Below are positions 1-7,745 of a DNA stretch of 35,622 nucleotides, piece by piece; within the stretch, counting starts at the first letter, position 1; every line of letters starts with the position of its first letter. Origin of the DNA: Streptomyces phyllanthi (GTDB taxonomy: Bacteria > Actinomycetota > Actinomycetes > Streptomycetales > Streptomycetaceae); the NCBI RefSeq assembly GCF_009377205.1, contig NZ_VJZE01000042.1, positions 1 to 35,622 of the forward strand, written 5' to 3'. The notes under the pieces are model-generated. The model did not search any database. It was given only the letters and a program-made list of their open reading frames with translations, and was not told the origin of the DNA. The position numbers and the translations under genes are program-made.

Positions 1-24
1 GCCCCCAGGGGACGGGAACGGGTA

Positions 25-59
25 GGGGCGGCAGGGGCGAGAACAGCCCCTGCCGCCCC
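25..59 (-). terminator. Terminator of glyS
   Basis: A perfect 14-bp inverted repeat (GGGGCGGCAGGGGC at 25-38, complement at 46-59) with a 7-nt loop lies 23 bp beyond the glyS stop. There is no U-tract, as is common for GC-rich actinobacterial terminators. Confidence 0.8.
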
Positions 60-82
60 ATCCAGCGACAGCGATAGCGCGC

Positions 83-1465
<1,383 letters not shown>

Positions 1466-1688
1466 GGTGCTCTCTTCATTACGACGACGGGCGACGAAGC
1501 GGATGCGCTCCTGGAGGGAACGATGCGCCTCAGAGCGAATGCTTCAGATTACCGGCGGGGGCTCCCCTCCAATCAAATCGGTTCGGCACGGAGAAGCCGC
1601 AAGGGAACGCAAGGGGTCGCAAAGCGGCCACCTGGCCCCCGACCCCCGTCCTTACATCACTCTTACCTGGGGTCTTAACGGCGCTTGT

Positions 1689-1725
1689 TGACAATCATTT
1701 CCAACTTTGCTGAAAATGACTGTCA
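1689..1725 (+). promoter_or_regulatory. Double Zur operator over a leaderless znuA promoter
   Basis: Two 15-bp Zur-box-like sites: TGACAATCATTTCCA at 1689-1703 (reverse form TGGAAATGATTGTCA) and TGAAAATGACTGTCA at 1711-1725. Their starts are 22 bp apart, so they lie on the same DNA face. They cover a -35 element TTGACA (1688-1693) and, 18 bp on, a -10-like GAAAAT (1712-1717). Transcription would then begin almost exactly at the znuA ATG (1725). Zur with zinc should therefore block polymerase binding directly. Site identity follows from resemblance to known actinobacterial Zur boxes and from the linked zur gene. Confidence 0.85.
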
Positions 1726-2711
1726 TGAACGTAGTACGACGACACCTCATATCCGGGACCGCGGTCGCGGCGGCCACCGTCCTCGGCCTCGGAACCCTCA
1801 CGGCGTGCTCGGGCTCGTCCGCCGCGGCCGGCAACACGGACAAGTTCGACGTCGTGGCGTCGTTCTACCCGATGGCCTTCCTCGCCGAGCAGATCGGCGG
1901 GACGCACGTGAACGTCACCAGTCTCACCGAACCCGGCCAGGAGCCGCACGACCTGGAGATCAGCGCCCGGCAGACCGCCCAGCTCCAGGAGTCGGACGCG
2001 GTGCTCTACCTCAAGGGCCTCCAGCCCTCCGTCGACGACGCCGTCACCCAGTCCGAGATCAAGACGAAGATCGACGCCGCCACGCTGACCTCCCTGGAGG
2101 AGCACGGCGACGAGGTCGGCGGCCACGCGGCCGAGCACGAAGACGAGCACGGCGAGGAGGAGGGCGAGGAGCACGGCGACGAGCACGGCGGCAAGGACCC
2201 CCACGTCTGGCTCGACCCCGTGAAGTACGCCGAGATCGCCAAGGGCGTCGGCGCCGCCTTCGAGAAGGCGGACCCGGAGCACGCGGACACCTACAAGACG
2301 AACACCGAGGCCCTGGTCGAGAAGCTCGGCGCCCTCGACTCCCAGTTCAAGAGCGGGCTCAAGGACACCGGGTCCAAGGTGTTCATCACCACACACGCCG
2401 CCTTCGGCTACCTCGCCGAGCGCTACGGTCTCACCGAGGAGGCCATCAGCGGTCTGGACCCGGAGTCCGAGCCCAGCGCCGCGCGCGTCAGGGAACTTGA
2501 GAAGATGGCGAAGGCCGACGGCGTCACCACGGTCTTCTACGAGACACTCGTCAGCGACCGGACCGCGAAGACTCTCGCCAACGACGCGAAGCTGAAGACG
2601 GACGTCCTCGACCCCATCGAGGGCATCACCGAGAAGTCCCGCGGCGACGACTACTTCGCGGTCATGGAGGCCAACCTCAAGGCGCTGGAGTCCGCACTCG
2701 GCGCCAAGTGA
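1725..2711 (+). CDS. znuA: Zinc ABC transporter substrate-binding lipoprotein
   Basis: Extracellular zinc-binding lipoprotein of the ZnuABC importer (cluster A-I binding protein, 328 residues). The N-terminus has two arginines, a hydrophobic stretch and a lipobox LTAC with the lipidated Cys at residue 28. A long His/Asp/Glu-rich loop at about residues 125-155 is typical of zinc rather than manganese binders. Metal-ligand regions EPHDLE, KDPHVWLDP and TTHAAFGYL are present. I choose ATG 1725 because no Shine-Dalgarno precedes it while a promoter is placed for a leaderless transcript. TTG 1707 and ATG 1716 are in frame but fall inside the promoter. It is the first gene of znuA-znuC-znuB-zur. 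Confidence 0.95.
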   Translation: MNVVRRHLISGTAVAAATVLGLGTLTACSGSSAAAGNTDKFDVVASFYPMAFLAEQIGGTHVNVTSLTEPGQEPHDLEISARQTAQLQESDAVLYLKGLQPSVDDAVTQSEIKTKIDAATLTSLEEHGDEVGGHAAEHEDEHGEEEGEEHGDEHGGKDPHVWLDPVKYAEIAKGVGAAFEKADPEHADTYKTNTEALVEKLGALDSQFKSGLKDTGSKVFITTHAAFGYLAERYGLTEEAISGLDPESEPSAARVRELEKMAKADGVTTVFYETLVSDRTAKTLANDAKLKTDVLDPIEGITEKSRGDDYFAVMEANLKALESALGAK

Positions 2712-2771
2712 CTCCGTCGCCCCCTTGCCCGTAGCCTCTGTCGACCCTGCTGCCCCTCTGGAGGACGCATC

Positions 2772-3539
2772 ATGAGCGAGCCCGTGATATCCCTGCGCGG
2801 CGTCCGTGCCGAGCTGGGCTCGCGCACCGTCCTGCGCGGTATCGACCTCACCGTGCGCAGCGGTGAGGTCGTCGCGCTGCTCGGCGCCAACGGCTCCGGC
2901 AAGTCCACGGCGGTGCGCGGCATCATCGGCCAGGTCCCCGTGAGTGCCGGCGAGATCGAGATCTTCGGCACGCCGCGCGCCCGCTTCCGCGACTGGAAGA
3001 GGGTCGGGTACGTGCCGCAGCGCACCACGGCCGCGGGCGGTGTCCCCGCGACGGTGACCGAGGTGGTCGCCTCCGGCCGTCTCTCCCGGGCCCGCTTCGG
3101 CCTCCTCCGCGGGGCCGACCACGAGGCCATACGCCAGGCCCTCGACCTGGTGGGCATGGCGGACCGCGCCAAGGACTCGGTGGACGCCCTGTCCGGCGGC
3201 CAGCACCAGCGGGTGCTGATCGCCCGCTCCCTGGCCTCCGAACCCGAGCTGCTGATCATGGACGAGCCCATGGCGGGCGTCGACCTGGCCAGCCAGGAGG
3301 TTCTCGCGGCCACCTTGCGCGAACAGGTCGCCAAGGGCACGACCGTCCTGCTGGTCCTGCACGAACTCGGCCCGCTGGAGCCGCTGATCGACCGCGCGGT
3401 CGTCCTCCGCGACGGCTGTGTGCTCCACGACGGACCGCCCCCCAAGGCGGTCGGCCAGCACGCGCTGCCGGGCCACGACCACGTCCACCCGCACGCGGCG
3501 TCCGGCGCGGAGCCGGTCCGTACGGGCCTGCTGAGCTGA
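2772..3539 (+). CDS. znuC: Zinc ABC transporter ATP-binding protein
   Basis: Cytoplasmic ATPase that powers zinc import with ZnuA and ZnuB (255 residues). Walker A GANGSGKST, Q-loop region VGYVPQR, signature LSGGQHQR, Walker B LLIMDEP and the switch histidine (VLHELG) are all present. The C-terminus is His-rich (HALPGHDHVHPHAA), which may help handle zinc. A GGAGG Shine-Dalgarno sits 7 bp before the ATG. It lies 60 bp after znuA and 11 bp before znuB, so is very probably cotranscribed under Zur control. Confidence 0.96.
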   Translation: MSEPVISLRGVRAELGSRTVLRGIDLTVRSGEVVALLGANGSGKSTAVRGIIGQVPVSAGEIEIFGTPRARFRDWKRVGYVPQRTTAAGGVPATVTEVVASGRLSRARFGLLRGADHEAIRQALDLVGMADRAKDSVDALSGGQHQRVLIARSLASEPELLIMDEPMAGVDLASQEVLAATLREQVAKGTTVLLVLHELGPLEPLIDRAVVLRDGCVLHDGPPPKAVGQHALPGHDHVHPHAASGAEPVRTGLLS

Positions 3540-3550
3540 CGGGACCACCG

Positions 3551-4483
3551 ATGGAACTCCTGAACTACGCCTTCATGCAGCGGGCCCTGCTCGCCGCCGT
3601 CCTCGTCGGCGTCACCGCGCCCGCGATCGGCATCTATCTCGTCCAGCGCCGCCAGGCCCTCATGGGCGACGGCATCGGCCATGTCGCGATGACGGGCGTG
3701 GGCCTCGGCTTCCTGCTGTCCTGGTCACCGGTGTGGATGGCGACCGCGGTGTCCGTCCTGGGCGCGGTGCTCATGGAGCTGATCCGCTGGTACGGCAGGA
3801 CGCGCGGCGACATCGCGCTGGCGATGCTCTTCTACGGGGGCATGGCGGGCGGTGTGATGTTCATCAACCTCGCGCCGACGGGCTCCACCGCCAATCTCAC
3901 CTCGTACCTCTTCGGCTCGCTGTCCACGGTGTCCGAGACGGACGTGACGGCGATCTGCCTGCTCGCGGCGTTCGTGGTGCTGGTGACGATCGGGCTGCGC
4001 CGCCAGTTGTTCGCCGTCAGCCAGGACGAGGAGTTCGCCCGGGTCACGGGCCTGCCGGTGCGCGCCCTGAACCTGCTCACCGCGGTGACGGCGGCGGTCA
4101 CCGTCACCGTCGCGATGCGCGTGGTCGGGCTGCTGCTGGTCTCGGCGCTCATGGTGGTGCCGGTGGCGGCGGCCCAGCAGCTCACCCGCAGTTTCGCCGC
4201 GACGTTCGCGATCGCCGTGGCCATCGGGGTCGCCGTGACGATCAGCGGCACGATCACGTCGTACTACCAGGACGTGCCGCCCGGCGCGACGATCGTGCTG
4301 CTCACCATCGCCGCGTTCCTGCTGCTCACCGCGCTGGCCGCACCGCTGGCCAGGCGCCGTGCGAGGGCCGTGGAGCAGGGCGCGGGCGACCCGGCGGAGT
4401 GCGCCATACCGGAGACGGGACCGGAGACCGGCAAGCAGACCGTCCCGGCCGGCCGCGGTTCACCGGACGGCGGCGGCGCCTGA
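3551..4483 (+). CDS. znuB: Zinc ABC transporter permease
   Basis: Integral membrane channel of the zinc importer, ABC-3 family (310 residues). Repeated hydrophobic segments from residue 8 to about 270 fit eight or nine membrane helices. Family-typical stretches include QRRQALMGDGIGHVA near the N-terminus and MRVVGLLLVSALMVVP in the second half. The last 35 or so residues are hydrophilic and Pro/Gly/Thr-rich, probably a cytoplasmic tail. It begins 11 bp after znuC and is followed 59 bp later by zur. Confidence 0.95.
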   Translation: MELLNYAFMQRALLAAVLVGVTAPAIGIYLVQRRQALMGDGIGHVAMTGVGLGFLLSWSPVWMATAVSVLGAVLMELIRWYGRTRGDIALAMLFYGGMAGGVMFINLAPTGSTANLTSYLFGSLSTVSETDVTAICLLAAFVVLVTIGLRRQLFAVSQDEEFARVTGLPVRALNLLTAVTAAVTVTVAMRVVGLLLVSALMVVPVAAAQQLTRSFAATFAIAVAIGVAVTISGTITSYYQDVPPGATIVLLTIAAFLLLTALAAPLARRRARAVEQGAGDPAECAIPETGPETGKQTVPAGRGSPDGGGA

Positions 4484-4542
4484 CCGCCCTCAGACCGGGC
4501 TGGCACAATGGCCCGGCAAGGCGCAGACGTGAGGAGGCAACG

Positions 4543-4956
4543 GTGACGACCGCTGGACCCGTACGGGGCCGATCCACCCGGCAGCGTGCAGCCGTGGCTG
4601 CGGCACTCGACGAGGTCGACGAGTTCCGCAGCGCACAGGACCTGCACGACATGCTCAAGCACAAGGGCGACTCGGTCGGGCTCACCACGGTCTACCGCAC
4701 CCTGCAGTCCCTCGCCGAGGCGGGCGAGGTCGACGTCCTGCGCACCTCGGAAGGCGAGTCGGTCTACCGCCGCTGCTCCACGGGTGAGCACCACCACCAC
4801 CTCGTGTGCCGTGTGTGCGGCAAGGCGGTGGAGGTGGAGGGCCCGGCGGTCGAGAAGTGGGCCGACGCGATCGCGGCGGAACACGGCTATGTGAACGTGG
4901 CGCACACGGTCGAGATCTTCGGCACGTGCGCGGAGTGCGCGGCGAAGACCTCGTAG
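4543..4956 (+). CDS. zur: Zinc uptake regulator Zur (Fur family)
   Basis: Zinc-sensing repressor of the Fur family, 137 residues. The N-terminal winged helix (about 1-75, with VGLTTVYRTLQSLAEAGEV as recognition region) is followed by a metal-binding dimerisation domain. HHHHLVCRVCG at about 82-92 and CAEC at about 128-131 supply the cysteines of the structural zinc site and histidines of the sensing site. The start is GTG 4543, 5 bp after a strong GAGGAGG. It closes the znu operon, and the two boxes at 1689-1725 are its obvious target, giving an autoregulated circuit. Fur and Nur homologues are excluded mainly by the znu context. Confidence 0.93.
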   Translation: MTTAGPVRGRSTRQRAAVAAALDEVDEFRSAQDLHDMLKHKGDSVGLTTVYRTLQSLAEAGEVDVLRTSEGESVYRRCSTGEHHHHLVCRVCGKAVEVEGPAVEKWADAIAAEHGYVNVAHTVEIFGTCAECAAKTS

Positions 4957-4965
4957 CGTCGGCGT

Positions 4966-5000
4966 CGCTCCGCGGAGCGTTCGGACGGGCGGGTCCGCCC
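4966..5000 (+). terminator. Probable terminator after zur
   Basis: Two adjacent inverted repeats follow the zur stop: the palindrome CGCTCCGCGGAGCG (4966-4979) and GGGCGG-gt-CCGCCC (4987-5000). They are plausible hairpins for ending the znu-zur transcript. Confidence 0.55.
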
Positions 5001-5003
5001 TAC

Positions 5004-5036
5004 AGCCGGACCAGCCGGACCAGCCGGACCAGCCGG
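5004..5036. repeat. Tandem 9-bp repeat
   Basis: AGCCGGACC is repeated three times in direct succession (5004-5030), plus a partial fourth copy to 5036, in the convergent space between zur and uppS. A small slippage-type repeat; no function is evident. Confidence 0.8.
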
Positions 5037-5120
5037 TTGCGGTCGAGGAGCGCGCGGAGCCTGTCGGCGTCGGCGGAGCCGCGGGCCTGAACGGCGTGCT
5101 CGCCCTGACCGGGGCGGACG

Positions 5121-5267
5121 TCAGCCCGCCCGGCTGATCCCCGTACGTTCCCTGAGCGCGGCCGAGTAGTCCGCCGCCTCGGGCAGGTGCACCAGATCGA
5201 CGGTGTCCCGCTCGGCCGGGTCCCGCGTGTCGTCCCGCCCCATGTCCATGACCATGTCCCTGGCCAT
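5121..5267 (-). CDS. Possible 48-residue small ORF downstream of uppS
   Basis: An open frame from ATG 5267 to TGA 5121, Asp/Arg-rich with several methionines near the start and nearly all codons ending in G or C. It is in the same frame as uppS and separated from the uppS TGA (5292-5294) by only eight sense codons, so it could be a former or readthrough C-terminal extension of UppS rather than a separate gene. No convincing Shine-Dalgarno precedes the ATG. The rest of 4957-5291 holds only the hairpins and the tandem repeat. Confidence 0.3.
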   Translation of the reverse strand: MARDMVMDMGRDDTRDPAERDTVDLVHLPEAADYSAALRERTGISRAG

Positions 5268-5291
5268 GAGGCGGGATCGTGTCGCTCCTGG

Positions 5292-6131
5292 TCAGCCCTC
5301 CTCGGGCCGCCCCTCCATCGCCAGCAGTTCCTCGTTCGGAATGGCGCCCCCGAAGCGGCGGTCCCGTGACACGAACTCCACGCAGGCCCGCCACAGGTCA
5401 CGCCGGTCGAAGTCCGGCCACAGCACGTCCTGGAAGACCATCTCGGCGTAGGCGCTCTGCCAGATCAGGTAGTTGGAGGTGCGCTGCTCACCGCTCGGCC
5501 GCAGGAACAGGTCCACCTCGGGCATGTCCGGGTAGTAGAGGTACCTCGCGAAGGTCTTCTCGTTGACCTTCGACGGGTCGAGCCGCCCCGCCCGTACGTC
5601 CTCCGCCAGCGCCTGCGCCGCGTCGGCGATCTCGGCGCGGCCGCCGTAGTTCATGCAGAAGTACAGCGTGAGCCGGTCGTTGTCCTTGGTCTGCTCCTGG
5701 GCGACCTGGAGCTCCTTGGCCACCGACTTCCACAGCTTGGGCATACGGCCCACCCAGCGCACCCGGACCCCCAGCTCGTCGAGCGTGTCCCGGGTCTTGC
5801 GGATGAAGTCACGGTTGAAGTTCATCAGGAAGCGCACCTCGTCCGGCGAGCGCTTCCAGTTCTCGGTGGAGAAGGCGTACAGCGAGATGCTTCCGACGCC
5901 CATCTCGATCGCGCCCTGGAGGACGTCGAGGACCCGCTCGGCGCCGACCTTGTGCCCCTCGGTGCGGGGCAGTCCGCGCTCCTTGGCCCAGCGTCCGTTC
6001 CCGTCCATGACGATCGCCACGTGCTTCGGGACCAGTTCGCCGGGAAGCTTCGGTGCGCGGGCGCCGGAGGGATGCGGCTCCGGCGTCCTGTACTCGCGGC
6101 GCTGGCGCCCCAGGAACCCGCGTACGGCCAT
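5292..6131 (-). CDS. uppS: Isoprenyl transferase (undecaprenyl diphosphate synthase)
   Basis: Cis-prenyltransferase that extends farnesyl-type diphosphates with isopentenyl diphosphate to make the polyprenyl carrier lipid for cell-wall synthesis (279 residues). The catalytic Asp is residue 43 in [12 protein letters not shown]. Also visible are the substrate-binding stretch [12 protein letters not shown] and the C-terminal signature [26 protein letters not shown] precedes ATG 6131 by about 10 bp. It lies 48 bp after recO on the same strand and is probably cotranscribed, as is usual in actinobacteria. Chain length cannot be told from sequence alone. Confidence 0.95.
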   Translation of the reverse strand: MAVRGFLGRQRREYRTPEPHPSGARAPKLPGELVPKHVAIVMDGNGRWAKERGLPRTEGHKVGAERVLDVLQGAIEMGVGSISLYAFSTENWKRSPDEVRFLMNFNRDFIRKTRDTLDELGVRVRWVGRMPKLWKSVAKELQVAQEQTKDNDRLTLYFCMNYGGRAEIADAAQALAEDVRAGRLDPSKVNEKTFARYLYYPDMPEVDLFLRPSGEQRTSNYLIWQSAYAEMVFQDVLWPDFDRRDLWRACVEFVSRDRRFGGAIPNEELLAMEGRPEEG

Positions 6132-6179
6132 GTGGTCTCGTCTCCTCTTGGGTACTCATGTGCTCACGTGCTGCTGCGG

Positions 6180-6926
6180 CTACTTCTCCACGTAGCGCAG
6201 CGAGCGCAGTCCGCGCTCCATGTGCCAGTGCAGGTAGGCGGACACCAGCCCGCTCCCCTCCCTGACGTACCGCGGCTCGCACGCGTCCGCGGTCTCCCAG
6301 TCCCCCGTCAGCAGCGCACCGAGCAGGGCCAGGGCCTGCGGAGAGGGTACGACGCTGCCGGGCACCCGGCAGTCGGCGCAGACGGACCCCCCGGACGCCA
6401 CCGAGAAGAACCGGTTCGGCCCCGGCAGCCCGCACTTCGCGCAGTCGCCGAAACTGGGCGCGTACCCGTTGACGGCGAGGGAACGCAGCAGGAAGGCGTC
6501 GAGCACCAGGTGCGGCTCGTGCTCGCCGCGGGCGAGGGTACGCAACCCGCCGACGAGCAGCAGGTACTGCTGCACGGCGGGCTCGCCCTCGTGGTCGGTG
6601 AACCGCTCGGCGGTCTCCAGCATGGCGGTGCCGGCGGTGTAGCGGGCGTAGTCGCTCACGATGCCCCCTCCGTAGGGGGCGATGGTCTCGCTCTGTGTGC
6701 ACAGCGGCAGGCCGCGTCCGACGAGCTCGCTCCCGCGTGCGAAGAACTGCACGTCCACGTGCGAGAACGGCTCCAGCCGCGCCCCGAACTTCGACCTGGT
6801 GCGCCGTACTCCGCGTGCCACGGCCCGCACGCGCCCGTGTCCCCGGGTGAGCAGCGTGATGATCCGGTCCGCCTCACCCAGCTTCTGGGTGCGCAGCACG
6901 ATGCCGTCGTCGCGGAACAGACTCAT
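6180..6926 (-). CDS. recO: DNA repair protein RecO
   Basis: Recombination mediator that works with RecR to load RecA onto SSB-covered single strands (248 residues from ATG 6926). The N-terminal OB-fold begins LFRDDGIVLRTQKLGEADRI. The C-terminal part carries a CxxC...CxxC zinc site (CAKCG ... CADC) typical of most RecO proteins. In-frame ATGs at 6935 and 6941 exist, but 6926 fits the family start best. It precedes uppS in a likely two-gene operon. Confidence 0.93.
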   Translation of the reverse strand: MSLFRDDGIVLRTQKLGEADRIITLLTRGHGRVRAVARGVRRTRSKFGARLEPFSHVDVQFFARGSELVGRGLPLCTQSETIAPYGGGIVSDYARYTAGTAMLETAERFTDHEGEPAVQQYLLLVGGLRTLARGEHEPHLVLDAFLLRSLAVNGYAPSFGDCAKCGLPGPNRFFSVASGGSVCADCRVPGSVVPSPQALALLGALLTGDWETADACEPRYVREGSGLVSAYLHWHMERGLRSLRYVEK

Positions 6927-6970
6927 GGGCCCCATTCTCACCCACGGCGCACGTGCCCCGAAGCCTGAAG

Positions 6971-6987
6971 TCCCCGAGGGGCGGGGA
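6971..6987 (-). terminator. Weak hairpin between small gene and recO
   Basis: TCCCCG-agggg-CGGGGA: a 6-bp stem with 5-nt loop downstream of the minus-strand small gene at 7017 and upstream of recO. It may be a weak terminator. Confidence 0.3.
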
Positions 6988-7016
6988 ACCGAGGAGCCAA
7001 GGGCCCGAGACGCACG

Positions 7017-7247
7017 TCAGGGAACCTCGCCCCGGCTCCTCGCGTTCTCGTAGGCCGTCGCCGCGCGCAGCCGCTCTATCGTCGTCGCGGCACGGAGGGA
7101 CTCGGGCGCGCAGTCCCACTCCCGTCCGCCGCCGACGGGTCTCAGCCGTACGTACGGCCCCTCGTGCCCCAGGACCTGGCCCACCCTTCCGTTGCTGGTG
7201 TCGACGGCGTACGACCCGATCGGCGGCCTCGTCCCTCCCGCGCTCAC
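7017..7247 (-). CDS. Small conserved actinobacterial protein, function unknown
   Basis: A 76-residue soluble protein read from GTG 7247. Its core (PIGSYAVDTSNGRVGQVLGH, then EGPYVRLRPVGGGREWD) resembles a small protein family common in Streptomyces, often found near XRE or AbaA-like regulators. No function is known to me. The GTG overlaps the TGA of the preceding small ORF (GTGA overlap), suggesting translational coupling. A longer in-frame extension is possible, but its arginine-rich composition looks like non-coding translation. Confidence 0.7.
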   Translation of the reverse strand: MSAGGTRPPIGSYAVDTSNGRVGQVLGHEGPYVRLRPVGGGREWDCAPESLRAATTIERLRAATAYENARSRGEVP

Positions 7248-7396
7248 CTCGACGCCGCCGCGGAGCGGGCCGCGACGGCGGCCACGCGACGTCCGGTCCT
7301 CGCGAACGCCTGCCGCGATTGCTTCACCGTTTCCTCCGCCTCTCCGGCGCGGCGCGCCGAGTGTCGTCCCCCGAGTACGTCGTCGTCCACTTTCAC
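7244..7396 (-). CDS. Possible 50-residue basic protein coupled to the next small gene
   Basis: Read from GTG 7396 (second GTG at 7390). It is charged and Ala/Arg-rich (GGRHSARRAGEAEETVKQSR, then AFARTGRRVAAVAARS) with no recognised family. Support: a good GGGGGAG Shine-Dalgarno about 6 bp before GTG 7396, a stop overlapping the next gene's GTG, and largely G/C-ending codons. Against it: short length and no homology that I can name. Confidence 0.45.
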   Translation of the reverse strand: MKVDDDVLGGRHSARRAGEAEETVKQSRQAFARTGRRVAAVAARSAAASR

Positions 7397-7501
7397 CGGT
7401 GCTCCCCCGCACCATCGAGTTTCACCCTTCGTGTCTCCATGGTGACGCTCCGCGTCTAGACTCGCTGGAATCTGCGCTCCGGACGGCTGATTGACGGCGT
7501 T

Positions 7502-7524
7502 CCGAAAAGCGACGGCCTTTTCGG
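7502..7524. promoter_or_regulatory. Operator-like inverted repeat between divergent genes
   Basis: CCGAAAAG-cgacggc-CTTTTCGG is a perfect 8-bp inverted repeat with a 7-bp centre, in the 349-bp gap (7397-7745) between the small minus-strand pair and the plus-strand SARP gene. It is AT-richer than its surroundings, as an operator would be. A TTGACG at 7491 is nearby, but I see no matching -10. Nothing else stands out in this gap. Confidence 0.5.
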
Positions 7525-7745
7525 TCACGCCCGGCGAGAAAACGATGGATCACACAGTGCGGGAGCCGGTCCGCCTCCCGGTGGATCTCCGCCCGGTCCA
7601 CCCGGAAAATTCGCCAGGCCCCCGGCTTTCCCCCAACTCACCGGCGCATCATGCTCACGGGGAAACCACGGCGCCGTACATCCGCGTCAAGAGTTGCGTG
7701 AGCAACCGCTGTCGCCTCGGGCCGACGGCACGGAGGATGGGGCCC

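Noticed and set aside
1466..1700. T-box riboswitch for glyS
   Set aside because: No T-box conserved bulge or specifier-loop structure could be made out on the minus strand.
1695..3548. A 617-codon open frame antisense to znuA and znuC
   Set aside because: Composition and repetitive Gly/Arg/Leu/Val pattern are those of a shadow frame in GC-rich DNA; it covers two well-supported genes and the Zur operator.
5004..5036. CRISPR-like repeat
   Set aside because: Unit is 9 bp with no spacers and no cas genes nearby.
4264..5394. A 376-codon minus-strand frame over znuB, zur and the uppS end
   Set aside because: Runs through conserved genes on both strands and has no recognisable domain.
7491..7745. 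N-terminal extension of the SARP protein by 85 residues
   Set aside because: No homology to SARP proteins, crosses the inverted repeat; the GGAGG-GTG start at 7746 fits the family.
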